Shown piece after piece: positions 24,149 through 33,920 of a stretch of DNA of 64,000 nt. A program made the position numbers and the translations under genes. Under the pieces are notes generated by a model that saw only the letters and a list, made by a program, of their open reading frames with translations, did not search any database and was not told the DNA's origin. How positions within the stretch are numbered: the stretch's first letter is position 1; each line of letters opens with the position of its first letter. The DNA lies in contig JAATFX010000146.1 in NCBI GenBank assembly GCA_015654925.1, forward strand, positions 62,001 to 126,000. The letters run 5' to 3'. The DNA is from Enterobacterales bacterium (lineage in GTDB: Bacteria > Pseudomonadota > Gammaproteobacteria > Enterobacterales > Enterobacteriaceae).

Positions 24149-24913
24149 CTAAAAGAGAGATCGCCGAAACCAATAGGAATCGCCGACCTTGGTACCGATA
24201 TCCGCCGCCGCCGCGCATAGCTGGCGGGCCAGATGGTCTATTTCTGATTCATTGGCCATCGAGGCTGGAAACGTCAGGCAAAAAGCGATGGTTTCGCCGC
24301 TATTGGGATCGCTCACCGCGCAGCTTACCGACGCCGCGCCGGCCACCGCTTCGTTCACCGCCGAGGCCCAGCGGCACTGGCGCACGGCCGCGAGATTGTC
24401 GCTTAATTGCTCAAATGGCATGGCGTGCTCCCCGGTAGCGGGAATGGCCGCGCGAAACTGACTGTCGAACTGATGCGGCGATAGGCGGGACAATAAGGCG
24501 CGTCCGGTGGAGGTGCGCCACGCCGGCGAGCGTGAGCCGGGGTTGCGGATCACCCGCAGCGCGTGCACGCCGGGGATGACGCGCAATACCAGGACATCGT
24601 GGCCGTCGAGCACCGACAGATAACCGGTATGGCCGGTTAACCGGCATAAATCGCGCAGCGCCTGCTCGATATGATCGGTCAGGGACGAGTTGCGGCGCAC
24701 CAGATGCGCGACTTCCAGCAACATCAGCCCCGGCTGATAGGCCAGCGAAGCGCCATCGCGCGCCAGAAATCCCGCCTGCGCCAGCTGTTTGAGCAGCCGC
24801 GAGGCGGTGCTTTTGGGAAATTGCAGATGTTCCACGACGTCGCTGACCGTGACGCCGCGTTTAAGGGTGCTCATCAGGCGCAAAATCGCGGCGGTGCTGT
24901 TAAGTATGCTCAT
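24149..24913 (-). CDS. IclR-family transcriptional regulator
   Basis: About 254 residues: a winged helix (LMSTLKRGVTVSDVVEHLQFPKSTASRLLKQL, opening the protein) and an IclR effector domain with RVIPGVHALRVIRNPGSRSPAW and TSTGRALLSRLS. A second possible ATG at 24937 coincides with a GGAAC-N3-GTTCC palindrome, a plausible autoregulatory operator, so the later start is preferred. It is first in the operon with the OPT, DUF1177, AroM and PepE genes and presumably controls it in response to the imported compound or its breakdown product. Confidence 0.87.
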   Translation of the reverse strand: MSILNSTAAILRLMSTLKRGVTVSDVVEHLQFPKSTASRLLKQLAQAGFLARDGASLAYQPGLMLLEVAHLVRRNSSLTDHIEQALRDLCRLTGHTGYLSVLDGHDVLVLRVIPGVHALRVIRNPGSRSPAWRTSTGRALLSRLSPHQFDSQFRAAIPATGEHAMPFEQLSDNLAAVRQCRWASAVNEAVAGAASVSCAVSDPNSGETIAFCLTFPASMANESEIDHLARQLCAAAADIGTKVGDSYWFRRSLF

Positions 24914-25261
24914 GGCGGTCTCATATAATGGAACCATGTTCCGTTGTATAGGATTAAGCAAAAAACGGGCCAAATTTCAGTACCGCCCGGATCGCGGTGC
25001 TGGCAGGGATGGCGGGAAAAGCGCCTGGGGTTTGATGCGCTAAAATGGGTCGGCTGCACCATTAGTGGGCATTAAGATGGCCGGCCCGGGGGCGCGGCGC
25101 CCAAATATTGCCCCGGCAACGCGCGGGCGGGGGCGCAAAAATTCCGCGGCCGGCAATGCACATTCTTGCGCGCCGGGTTGTCGGCGCGGCGTTCGCCGCG
25201 TATCGTAGTAAAACCGAGTATTTTTATTACGGCGCGGCAACGGGCCGCTAACGGGGAAGCG
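24914..25261. other. Intergenic region between iclR and the His-rich transporter gene
   Basis: About 350 bp between divergent genes. The iclR side carries a palindrome annotated separately. The middle is very GC-rich (25080-25200) without a credible ORF, and a short AT-rich patch near 25220-25235 may hold the promoter of the rightward gene. I see no RNA gene or convincing metal-regulator box. Confidence 0.45.
24930..24942. promoter_or_regulatory. Candidate IclR-family operator
   Basis: GGAAC-CAT-GTTCC, perfect five-base arms around three bases, immediately upstream of the iclR start. IclR-type proteins commonly bind short palindromes of this kind and autoregulate, so repression of the whole downstream operon from here is plausible. 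Confidence 0.55.
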
Positions 25262-26365
25262 ATGAACCAACCTCTGCGGGGTTATCGCGGTTTACGCCGG
25301 CCCGGCATCCTGGCGGCGCTGGGGGCGGCCGTGCTGTTTGGCGCCGGCACGCCGCTGGCCAAACAACTGGTCAATACGGTGAACCCCTGGCTGCTGGCCG
25401 GCCTGCTGTACCTGGGGTCCGGCCTCGGACTGGGGTTGTATCGCCTGCTGCGCCGCATGCCCGCCGCCACGCTGGCCCGGCGCGAAATTCCGTGGCTGGC
25501 GGGGGCCATCGGCTGCGGCGGCGTTATTGCCCCCGTCCTGCTGATGGCGGGGCTGCTGGCGATGCCGGCCACCGACGTTTCGCTATTACTCAACGCCGAA
25601 ATGGTATTCACCACGCTGCTGGCCTGGGTGGTATTTAAGGAAAATGTCGATGTGCGCATCGCGCTGGGGATGGTGGCCATCGCGGCGGGAGCGGTGATAT
25701 TAAGCCTGCCGGCGCGTGCGCATTTGTCCGGCATGTGGCCGACGCTGGCCGTGCTGGGGGCTTGCCTGGCCTGGGGGATCGATAATAACCTGACCCGTAA
25801 AATATCCCTTACCGATGCTACCTGGCTGGCCGCGGTGAAGGGGGCCGCGGCGGGCGTGGTGAATCTGCTGCTGGCCTTCGCCGCCGGGGTGGCGCTGCCC
25901 GCGTGGCCCGAAATCGGCGCCGCGCTGGTCGTGGGCTTTTTCGCTTATGGGGTCAGCCTGGCGCTGTTTGTGGTCGGACTGCGCCATCTCGGCACCGCTC
26001 GTACGGGGGCGTATTTTTCCATCGCGCCCTTTGTCGGGGCGGTATTCGCCGTCATGCTCGGCGATGCGGTCACCCCGTCGCTGCTGGCCGCGGGGGCGCT
26101 GATGGCCCTGGGCATCGGCCTGCATCTGGCCGAGGGGCATGAACATCGCCATGTCCACGACCCGTTGCTGCATGACCATGAGCATAGCCATGATGACGGG
26201 CATCATCTGCACGCCCATGCCGGGCCGGTGGCGCCCGGCACCCGGCATCGGCACCTCCATGAGCACGGGCCGCTGACCCATACCCATCCCCATTTCCCCG
26301 ATGCGCATCACCGGCACGGGCACGGGGATAGCGAGTCCCGCCCGCAGCGCGGCGATGGCTTTTAG
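25262..26365 (+). CDS. EamA/DMT transporter with a histidine-rich C-terminal tail
   Basis: A 367-residue inner-membrane protein. Residues 1-290 form a ten-helix EamA transporter (AALGAAVLFGAGTPLAKQLV, LLLNAEMVFTTLLAW, RTGAYFSIAPFVGAVFAV). The last 77 residues hold 23 histidines in alternating patterns such as GHEHRHVH and DHEHSHDDGHH, a classic metal-binding tail likely to bind Zn, Ni or Co. GGGGAAG precedes the start; an upstream ATG at 25166 lacks support. The gene stands alone between iclR and yfhM. Either a metal exporter/importer or a metabolite exporter gated by metal is possible. The helical core gives no substrate information. Confidence 0.8.
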   Translation: MNQPLRGYRGLRRPGILAALGAAVLFGAGTPLAKQLVNTVNPWLLAGLLYLGSGLGLGLYRLLRRMPAATLARREIPWLAGAIGCGGVIAPVLLMAGLLAMPATDVSLLLNAEMVFTTLLAWVVFKENVDVRIALGMVAIAAGAVILSLPARAHLSGMWPTLAVLGACLAWGIDNNLTRKISLTDATWLAAVKGAAAGVVNLLLAFAAGVALPAWPEIGAALVVGFFAYGVSLALFVVGLRHLGTARTGAYFSIAPFVGAVFAVMLGDAVTPSLLAAGALMALGIGLHLAEGHEHRHVHDPLLHDHEHSHDDGHHLHAHAGPVAPGTRHRHLHEHGPLTHTHPHFPDAHHRHGHGDSESRPQRGDGF

Positions 26366-26555
26366 CCGGGGCACCCTATTTTTTAGCGCAGGGGCGCCAG
26401 GTTAAATACCTGGGGTTTAAGCAGAAAAACCCGCCGGAGGTTATTCTTTCCTCTAAAATGTAACGTAATGTTTTGGCTTTTGCGCCGGACAGAGATCCGA
26501 TAATCAAACCGCCCGCCGCGACGCGTGGACCTCCGTCATTGCCAGGGAAATCATT

Positions 26556-29500
26556 ATGACAGCCAAAATTTTACCCTTATTACGCATATTGTGTCAGAGA
26601 ACCATCGTCGGCCTGGCGCTGCTGGGCGTCGGCGGGCAGGGGCTGGCGGCGCCAGCCGCCCTACCGGCCGGTTCGTCCGCCGCGGATGCGCCGGCAGCGG
26701 TGGCCGACACCGCTGGCCAGCCGCTCACGCTGCTGGATATTTCCGAGCTACAGCTTGACGGCGCCAGCGCGCTGGTGCTCACCTTTTCCGCACCGCTGGA
26801 CCCGGATCAGGATTTAGCCGCCGTGGTGCACGTGTCGGATAGCGTTAGCGGCAAGCCGGACGGCGCCTGGGAACTGTCGGACGATCGGAGCGAGCTGCGC
26901 CTGCGCCATCTGCTGCCCAATCGCAAGCTGGCGATCGCCGTAGACCCGGGCATCCGGGCCGCCAGCGGCGCCACGCTTGCCCAGGGGCATCAGGAAACCC
27001 TCGTCACCCGCGATATCCGGCCGAGCGTGGGGTTTGCCAGTAAGGGGTCGCTGCTGCCCACCCGCCTGGCGGAAGGATTGCCGGTGCTGGCCCTGAACGT
27101 GGATAAGGCGGATGTGAACTTTTACCGCATCAAGCCCGGCTCGCTGCCGTCGTTTTTGTCCGATTGGCAGGGCAGCGGCACGCTTTCGGTCTGGGATGCC
27201 GACGATTTCCTGGACCGCGCCGACCTGGTGTACGGCGGCCGTTTCGACCTCAACCCCCGCCCCAATACCCGCGAGCGCATCCTGCTGCCGCTGGACGCCA
27301 TCGAGCCGCTCAAGCAGCCCGGGGTTTATCTCGCCGTGATGCAGCGGGCCGGCCGTTATGATTCGGCCAACCCGGCCACCTTGTTTACCCTGAGCGATAT
27401 CGGCGTGTCGCTGCATAGCTACCGCGACCGGATGGATGTTTTCGCCCAGGGCCTGGAGCAGGGCAAGGCGCTCAAGGGCATCGAAATCCGGGTGCTGGAC
27501 GACAAGGGCCGGCAATTACAAACGGCGGCTACCGACGAGACCGGCCACGCGCAGTTGGATAAACCGGCCGGGGCCAGGCTGCTGCTGGCCACCCGGGACG
27601 ACCAGACCAGCATGCTGGACCTGGCCGAACCGGCCTTGGACCTGGCGGAGTTTGATATCGGCGGCCCCGAAGGTTACGGGAAAACCCTGTTTGCCTTCGG
27701 ACCGCGGGATCTCTACCGGCCAGGGGAAACGCTGCTGGTCAACGCGCTGCTGCGCGATGAGGACGGCAAGGCGCTGGCCCCGCAGCCGGTCAATGTCGAC
27801 GTGGTCAAGCCGGACGGCCAGGTGGCCCGCACATTTTTATGGCAGCCGCAAAACGGCTTGTATCAATATCAATTCCCCATCCCGGGGTCCGCCCCCACCG
27901 GCGATTGGTCGCTGCGCTTTAACCCCGGCGATAAACAGCAACGTTATTATCACTTCAAGGTGGAAGACTTTCTGCCGGAACGCATGGCGCTGGAGATCCG
28001 CGCCGGGGAACAGCCCCTGGCCATGGACAGCCCGCTCAGCTTCAGCGTAACCGGCCGCTATTTATATGGGGCGCCGGCCGCCGATAATCAGTTGCAGGGA
28101 CAGGTGTTTTTGCGCCCCCTGCGCGAGGCGGTGCCGGCCCTGCCGGGTTTTGAGTTCGGCGCCATCAACGAAGAAAATCTTTCCCGCAGGCTCGATGAAC
28201 TCGACACCACCCTGGATGGGCAGGGCCAGACGGTGATCACCCTGGAAAACAGCTGGAGCGACGCGCGCTCACCGCTTAAGGCGGTGCTACAGGCCAGCCT
28301 GCTGGAATCGGGAGGCCGCCCGGTAACCCGGCGCGCCGAACAGGCCATCTGGCCGGCCGGGCGGTTGGCCGGCATCCGTCCCCTGTTCAGCAAGCGTGAT
28401 GTGTACGATTATCGCAAGGATAGCTACAGCGCGCAGGCCATGGTGGACAACGACAGCCAGGCCGGGTTCGAAATCGTCTACGCCGACGCCGCCGGGCACA
28501 AGCTGGCCGCCAGCGGCTTAACGGTACGCCTGGTGCGCGAACGGCGCGATTATTATTGGCAGTGGTCGCAGGGAGACGGCTGGCAATCCCTGTTTGATCA
28601 AAAAGATTTGGCCATGGCCGCGCAAACCGTCGATATCCCCGCCGACGGCACCGCCAAGGTGGCGTTTGACGTGCAGTGGGGCGCCTACCGGTTGGAAGTG
28701 GCGGACCCCGCCACCGGCCTGGTGAGCAGCCTGCGGTTCTGGGCGGGCTATAGCTGGCAGGACAATACCGACGGCGGCGGCGCGGTACGTCCCGATCAAG
28801 TCAAGCTCCAACTGGATAAACCGGCCTATCGCCAGGGCGAAAAAGCCCGCGTCCACGTGCAGGCCCCGGCGGCGGGCACCGGTTATTTATTGGTGGAGTC
28901 GAGCGACGGCCCGTTATGGTGGCAGGAAATCAGCCTCCCGGCCGAAGGTGCGGATTTCGACGTGCCCATCAATAATGACTGGCGCCGCCACGATCTGTAT
29001 CTTAGCGCATTGGTGATCCGCCCCGGCGACAAACAGCGGCAGATGACGCCCAAACGCGCGGTGGGATTGCTGCATTTGCCGCTGGTGGAGGAAAACCGCC
29101 AACTGGCGCTGCGGCTTGATGCCCCGGCGCGCATGCGGCCCAACCAGACGCTGGCGGTCAAGGTTAAAGCCACCGGCGGCGGGGAGCAGCCCCGCACGAT
29201 CAACCTGCTGTTGTCGGCGGTGGACAGCGGCATTTTGAATATTACCGATTTCAAAACCCCGGACCCTTACGACGCCTTTCTGGGACGCAAGCGCTACAGC
29301 GCCGACCAGTACGATGTCTACGGCCAGCTAATCGAGGCCCAGGGCCGGCTGGCCGGCCTGCGCTACGGCGGCGACGGCGACGGCGACGATCCGCTGGCGC
29401 GCGGCGGCAAGAAACCGATCGCCGAGGTGAATATCGTGGCCCAGCAGGCTCAGCCCGTAACGCTGGACGCCAATGGCGAAGGCGAGGTGCGCCTGGCGAT

Positions 29501-31508
29501 ACCGGACTTCAACGGCGAGCTTAAATTGATGGCCCAGGCCTGGAGCGATGAGGATTTCGGCAGCGCCGAGCGTAATGTCGTAGTGGCCGCGCCGATCGTC
29601 GCCGAGCTGGCGACGCCGCGCTTTTTGGCGGCGGGGGATACGTCCGTCCTGGCGCTGGACTTGACCAATCTGTCCGGCCAGCCGCAGACGCTGGCGGTAA
29701 CGCTCGGCGCCGACGGGCTGGTGGCCCTGGGCGCCGGCGCCGCCGCGTCATCCCAAGTGACGCTGCAAAACGGCCAGCGCACCACGATCACTATCCCGGT
29801 CAAGGCGCTGGACGGTTTCGGGCAGGGCGCCGTGGCGCTGGGCGTGAGCGGCATGAGCCTGCCCGACGAGGTTTTGTCCGACTATCACCATCGCTGGACG
29901 ATTGGCGTGCGCCCGCCTTACCCGGCCCAGACGCGGCATTTTGCCAGCGTGTTGCACCCGGGCGACAGCTGGTCGCTGCCGCCGGATGCATTAAGTCATC
30001 TGACCCCGGCCACTGCCGAAGGGCAACTGCTGCTGACCAGCCGTCCGCCGTTGAATCTGGCGCGTTATATCCGCGAACTGATGGCCTATCCCTACGGCTG
30101 CCTGGAGCAGACCGCCAGCGGCCTGTTCCCCTCGCTTTACGCCAGCCAGTCGCAGTTGCTGGCCCTGGGGATCAAGGGCGACAGCGACGACCAGCGCCGA
30201 CGCGCCGTGGACGTGGGCATCGATCGGCTGGTGGGCATGCAGCGCGACAACGGCGGGTTTGGCCTGTGGAGCAACGACGGCGAGGAGGAGTTCTGGCTGA
30301 GCGCTTATGCCGCCGACTTCCTGGTGCGGGCTCGCGAACAGGGCTACAGCGTGCCGGCGGCGGCCTTGAATAAAGCCAATGCCCGCCTGCAGCGCTACCT
30401 GCAAGACGCCACGCAGATCGATGTCCATTATGGCTCACAGCCGGCCCATACCCGCTTCGCGGTGCAAGCCTATGCCGCGCTGGTGCTGGCCCGCCAGCAG
30501 TTGGCTCCGCTGGGCGCGCTGCGCCAGGTCTACGAGCGCCGCGAGCAGTCGCTGTCCGGTTTGCCGCTGGTGCAACTGGGCATTGCGCTGCAACTGATGG
30601 GTGATATGCCGCGCGCGCAGGCGGCCATCGACCTGGGGTTGCAAACCCGCCGCAACGACCGGGATTACGGGCTGGAAGACTATGGCAGCCCCATCCGCGA
30701 CAGCGCCCTGATCCTGGCGCTGTTGAACGAGTATCACCTGCGGCCGGAACAGCGCGACCGGCTCATGCTGGCATTGTCCGATGCGCTTAACGGGCAGCGC
30801 TGGTTCTCCACCCAGGAGAGCAACGCGTTATTTATGGCCGGGCGCGATCAACTGGGCGCCGGCGATAAGCAGCCGCCGTGGCGGGCGACCTTTAACGCCA
30901 AGCAGGACCCGGTATCCCGGGACGATTCCCTGAACCGGCGGTATGACGCCGGGCAACTGGCGGCCGGCTTGCAGATCGCCAACACCGGCGGCGTCCCGCT
31001 GTACGCCCGTTTCGATCTGGTGGGTTATCCGCAATCAGCGCCCCCGGCGGGCGGTGAGAATCTCGGCATAAGCCGCGTCTATCGGGACCCGCGGGGCAAT
31101 CCGCTGTCGCTGTCGGATCTGACCAGCGGCCAATTGGTCGTGGTGCAGTTGACCATCACCGCGCGCCAGCATGTGCCCGACGCGCTGGTGGTGGAACTGC
31201 TGCCGGCCGGCCTGGAGCTGGAAAACCAGAACCTGGGGGAGAGCAGCGCCGGGCTCGATGACAGCGCCGAACAAATGCAGCCGTTGCTCAACGCGATGCG
31301 GCAAGCGGATATCAAGCACCAGGAGTTTCGTGGCGATCGCTACGTCGCCGCCGTTGATGTGGATGCCGGCAACCCGGTGACGCTGCTATACCTGGCGCGG
31401 GCGGTTACCCCCGGCAGCTATAGGGTGCCGCCTTCCCAGGTCGAGTCCATGTATGTGCCGGCCTGGCGGGCCGTCGGCGCCACCGAAGACACGCTCAATG
31501 TGCGTTAG
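26556..31508 (+). CDS. yfhM: Bacterial alpha-2-macroglobulin YfhM
   Basis: A 1650-residue protein, matching E. coli YfhM (1653). It traps attacking proteases in the periplasm through a reactive thioester, visible as CLEQ with Cys1182 in the context YPYGCLEQTASG. The bait region and MG domains precede it, and the C-terminal part has the alpha-alpha toroid (VDVGIDRLVGMQRDNGGFGLW). The N-terminus has a hydrophobic segment VGLALLGVGGQGLAAPAALP but no lipobox cysteine at its end, whereas E. coli YfhM is a lipoprotein. It may be released into the periplasm or stay anchored by an uncleaved segment. It is 33 bp upstream of pbpC, the conserved partner for repair of damaged murein. Confidence 0.94.
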   Translation: MTAKILPLLRILCQRTIVGLALLGVGGQGLAAPAALPAGSSAADAPAAVADTAGQPLTLLDISELQLDGASALVLTFSAPLDPDQDLAAVVHVSDSVSGKPDGAWELSDDRSELRLRHLLPNRKLAIAVDPGIRAASGATLAQGHQETLVTRDIRPSVGFASKGSLLPTRLAEGLPVLALNVDKADVNFYRIKPGSLPSFLSDWQGSGTLSVWDADDFLDRADLVYGGRFDLNPRPNTRERILLPLDAIEPLKQPGVYLAVMQRAGRYDSANPATLFTLSDIGVSLHSYRDRMDVFAQGLEQGKALKGIEIRVLDDKGRQLQTAATDETGHAQLDKPAGARLLLATRDDQTSMLDLAEPALDLAEFDIGGPEGYGKTLFAFGPRDLYRPGETLLVNALLRDEDGKALAPQPVNVDVVKPDGQVARTFLWQPQNGLYQYQFPIPGSAPTGDWSLRFNPGDKQQRYYHFKVEDFLPERMALEIRAGEQPLAMDSPLSFSVTGRYLYGAPAADNQLQGQVFLRPLREAVPALPGFEFGAINEENLSRRLDELDTTLDGQGQTVITLENSWSDARSPLKAVLQASLLESGGRPVTRRAEQAIWPAGRLAGIRPLFSKRDVYDYRKDSYSAQAMVDNDSQAGFEIVYADAAGHKLAASGLTVRLVRERRDYYWQWSQGDGWQSLFDQKDLAMAAQTVDIPADGTAKVAFDVQWGAYRLEVADPATGLVSSLRFWAGYSWQDNTDGGGAVRPDQVKLQLDKPAYRQGEKARVHVQAPAAGTGYLLVESSDGPLWWQEISLPAEGADFDVPINNDWRRHDLYLSALVIRPGDKQRQMTPKRAVGLLHLPLVEENRQLALRLDAPARMRPNQTLAVKVKATGGGEQPRTINLLLSAVDSGILNITDFKTPDPYDAFLGRKRYSADQYDVYGQLIEAQGRLAGLRYGGDGDGDDPLARGGKKPIAEVNIVAQQAQPVTLDANGEGEVRLAIPDFNGELKLMAQAWSDEDFGSAERNVVVAAPIVAELATPRFLAAGDTSVLALDLTNLSGQPQTLAVTLGADGLVALGAGAAASSQVTLQNGQRTTITIPVKALDGFGQGAVALGVSGMSLPDEVLSDYHHRWTIGVRPPYPAQTRHFASVLHPGDSWSLPPDALSHLTPATAEGQLLLTSRPPLNLARYIRELMAYPYGCLEQTASGLFPSLYASQSQLLALGIKGDSDDQRRRAVDVGIDRLVGMQRDNGGFGLWSNDGEEEFWLSAYAADFLVRAREQGYSVPAAALNKANARLQRYLQDATQIDVHYGSQPAHTRFAVQAYAALVLARQQLAPLGALRQVYERREQSLSGLPLVQLGIALQLMGDMPRAQAAIDLGLQTRRNDRDYGLEDYGSPIRDSALILALLNEYHLRPEQRDRLMLALSDALNGQRWFSTQESNALFMAGRDQLGAGDKQPPWRATFNAKQDPVSRDDSLNRRYDAGQLAAGLQIANTGGVPLYARFDLVGYPQSAPPAGGENLGISRVYRDPRGNPLSLSDLTSGQLVVVQLTITARQHVPDALVVELLPAGLELENQNLGESSAGLDDSAEQMQPLLNAMRQADIKHQEFRGDRYVAAVDVDAGNPVTLLYLARAVTPGSYRVPPSQVESMYVPAWRAVGATEDTLNVR

Positions 31509-31541
31509 GCCGCGCGCGGCATCTGCTCCGGCTTCGCCACG

Positions 31542-33878
31542 ATGAAAGGCTGGCTGCGGCGCCCGTCATGGCGGCGGCTGGTCCCGATCCTGGCCCTGGG
31601 CGCCATGCCGTTCATGCTGTTATGGTGCGCCGATAAACTGTTCCCCTTGCCGCTGGCCGAGGTGGCAAACGCCCGGGTGGTCACCGCGCAGGACGGCACG
31701 CCTCTATGGCGCTATGCCGATCGGCAGGGCGTATGGCGTTACCCTGTCACAGTGGCCCAGGTTTCGCCCTATTATATCGAGGCGCTGCTGACTTACGAGG
31801 ATCGCTGGTTTTGGCATCATCCGGGCATCAATCCGCTCGCGCTGGCGCGTGCGGCCTGGCAGAACGTACGCTACGGCGGCATCGTATCGGGGGGCAGTAC
31901 GCTGTCGATGCAGGTGGCGCGGCTGATCGATCCGCATCCCCGCACCCTGGCGGGCAAAATACGCCAGGTCTGGCGCACGGCGCAGTTGGAATGGCATTTA
32001 TCCAAAACCCAGATCCTGGAACTGTACCTTAATCGCGCGCCGTTCGGCGGCACGCTGCAAGGGGTGGCGGCGGCGAGTTGGGCATATCTGGGCAAATCGC
32101 CGCTGAACCTGACCCGCGGCGAAGCCGCGCTGCTGGCGGTGCTGCCCCAGGCCCCCAGCCGGCTGCGGCCGGACCGCTATCCCCAACGGGCGCGGGAGGC
32201 GCGGGATAAAGTGCTGGAGCGTTTGGCCGGATTGCATGTCTGGCCCCGCCGGCAGGTGGCGGAAATCCGCCAGGAACCGCTCTGGCTGGCGCCGCGCCAG
32301 GTGCCGCAGTTGGCGCCCCTGCTGACGCGGCGGCTGTCCGCGGCGCGGCGCGGCGCGGTGATTGTCACGACCATCGATGCGAATCTACAGCGCCGGCTGG
32401 AGGAACTGGCGGTGGGCTGGCGCGGCCAACTGCCGGAAAAAACCTCCCTGGGCCTGCTGGTGGTGGATCATACCGATATGTCGGTACGGGCCTATATCGG
32501 ATCGGCGGATTTTACCGATGACAGCCGTTATGGCCATGTGGACATGGTCAGCGCCCGGCGCTCCCCCGGTTCTATCCTCAAACCCTTGCTGTACGGCCTG
32601 GCCCTGGATGATGGATTGATCCACGCCGAGTCGCTGCTGCAGGACGTGCCGCGCCGGTTCGGCGATTACCGGCCGGGCAATTTTGATACGGGTTTTCATG
32701 GCGCGGTCAGCGCCAGCGAGGCGCTGGTCCGGTCGTTGAACCTGCCCGCCGTCCAACTGTTGGAAGCCTATGGACCTAAACGGTTTACCGCCAATCTGCG
32801 CAATAGCGGCATCATTCTGCGCTTTGCGGCGCAAAGCGATCCCAGCCTGGCGCTAATCCTCGGCGGTACAAGCTCAAGCCTGGAGCAATTGGTGCAATCC
32901 TACAGCGCGTTTGCCCGCCGGGGTAACGTGGCGCGCCTGCGTTTCCAGCCGCAGGATACGCTGTCCGAACGGCGCCTGATGTCGCCGGGGGCGGCCTGGA
33001 TTATACGGCGTATTTTGGCTGGGGAAGGGGTGCCGCGGGGCGACGATGTTTTGCCGGCGGTGGTTCCGCTGGCCTGGAAAACCGGCACCAGCTATGGTTA
33101 CCGCGATGCCTGGGCCTTGGGCATCAACCCGCGTTATCTGATCGGGGTGTGGGTGGGCCGGCCCGACGGCACGCCGGTGGCCGGGCAGTTTGGTTATGCC
33201 ACGGCGGTGCCGATACTTAACCAGGTCAATAACCTGTTGATGATGTCCCTGCGCCGGGGCAGCGGACTGCTGCCTGCGGACCCGCGTCCGCCGGCGGTGA
33301 CCCGCGGCGAGATCTGCTGGCCCGGCGGGCAACCGCTGCCTGCCGGCGATGATAATTGCCGCCAGCGGCGCAAGGCGTGGTTATTGGACGGCACGGCGCC
33401 GCCCACGCTGGCGGCGCCCGGGCAGGAAAGCGCGAGCGGCGCCGTGCTGCAATTATGGCTTAATCGCCGCGGCGAACGGGTGGCGGCCGGGTGCCCCGAT
33501 GCCGCGGCGCATGCCCTGCTGTTATGGCCGACGCCCCTTGAACCCTGGCTGCCTCCCGGCGAGCGCCGCGCCCAGCGGCTGCCCCCGGCGGCGGCGGGTT
33601 GTCCGCCCCGGCAACAGCAGACCTTTGCGCCGCTGCTGATCCTGGGGATTGGCGACGGGGCGCTATTGACCCGGCTGCCGGGCAAAACCAGCCTGGATTT
33701 GCGGCTGCAAGCCCAGGGCGGCAGCGGGCGGCGCTGGTGGTTTATCAACGGCGAACCTATCGGCCAGACCGTAGATGCCCAGCCCATGATCGCCACCCTG
33801 AGCCGGGCCGGCGGCTATCAGCTTACCTTGCTTGATGAAAGCGGCGAGGTGATCGCGCTGAGTTTTATTGTCAAATAA
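31542..33878 (+). CDS. pbpC: Penicillin-binding protein 1C
   Basis: A 778-residue class A PBP (E. coli 770). After an N-terminal membrane anchor (ILALGAMPFMLLWCADKLF) comes the glycosyltransferase domain with the catalytic Glu motif YEDRWFWHHPGINP, GGSTLSMQVARL and KTQILELYLNRAPFGG. The transpeptidase domain has active Ser344 in the SILK box, SLN in VRSLNLP, and KTGT at Lys513. The C-terminal BiPBP_C domain is present. It polymerises or repairs peptidoglycan in the periplasm, and acts with the alpha-2-macroglobulin encoded upstream in the same operon. Confidence 0.95.
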   Translation: MKGWLRRPSWRRLVPILALGAMPFMLLWCADKLFPLPLAEVANARVVTAQDGTPLWRYADRQGVWRYPVTVAQVSPYYIEALLTYEDRWFWHHPGINPLALARAAWQNVRYGGIVSGGSTLSMQVARLIDPHPRTLAGKIRQVWRTAQLEWHLSKTQILELYLNRAPFGGTLQGVAAASWAYLGKSPLNLTRGEAALLAVLPQAPSRLRPDRYPQRAREARDKVLERLAGLHVWPRRQVAEIRQEPLWLAPRQVPQLAPLLTRRLSAARRGAVIVTTIDANLQRRLEELAVGWRGQLPEKTSLGLLVVDHTDMSVRAYIGSADFTDDSRYGHVDMVSARRSPGSILKPLLYGLALDDGLIHAESLLQDVPRRFGDYRPGNFDTGFHGAVSASEALVRSLNLPAVQLLEAYGPKRFTANLRNSGIILRFAAQSDPSLALILGGTSSSLEQLVQSYSAFARRGNVARLRFQPQDTLSERRLMSPGAAWIIRRILAGEGVPRGDDVLPAVVPLAWKTGTSYGYRDAWALGINPRYLIGVWVGRPDGTPVAGQFGYATAVPILNQVNNLLMMSLRRGSGLLPADPRPPAVTRGEICWPGGQPLPAGDDNCRQRRKAWLLDGTAPPTLAAPGQESASGAVLQLWLNRRGERVAAGCPDAAAHALLLWPTPLEPWLPPGERRAQRLPPAAAGCPPRQQQTFAPLLILGIGDGALLTRLPGKTSLDLRLQAQGGSGRRWWFINGEPIGQTVDAQPMIATLSRAGGYQLTLLDESGEVIALSFIVK

Positions 33879-33920
33879 GACGGTGCCGGGTAAACCGCAG
33901 CCGCGCCGCGATCTCCGCCC

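Noticed and set aside
25700..26374. 224-codon ORF antisense to the His-rich transporter gene
   Set aside because: Low-complexity Met/Gln/Gly-rich product arising from the complement of His codons; no ribosome binding site or similarity.
26814..27515. 233-codon ORF antisense to yfhM
   Set aside because: GC-rich shadow frame within a conserved gene.
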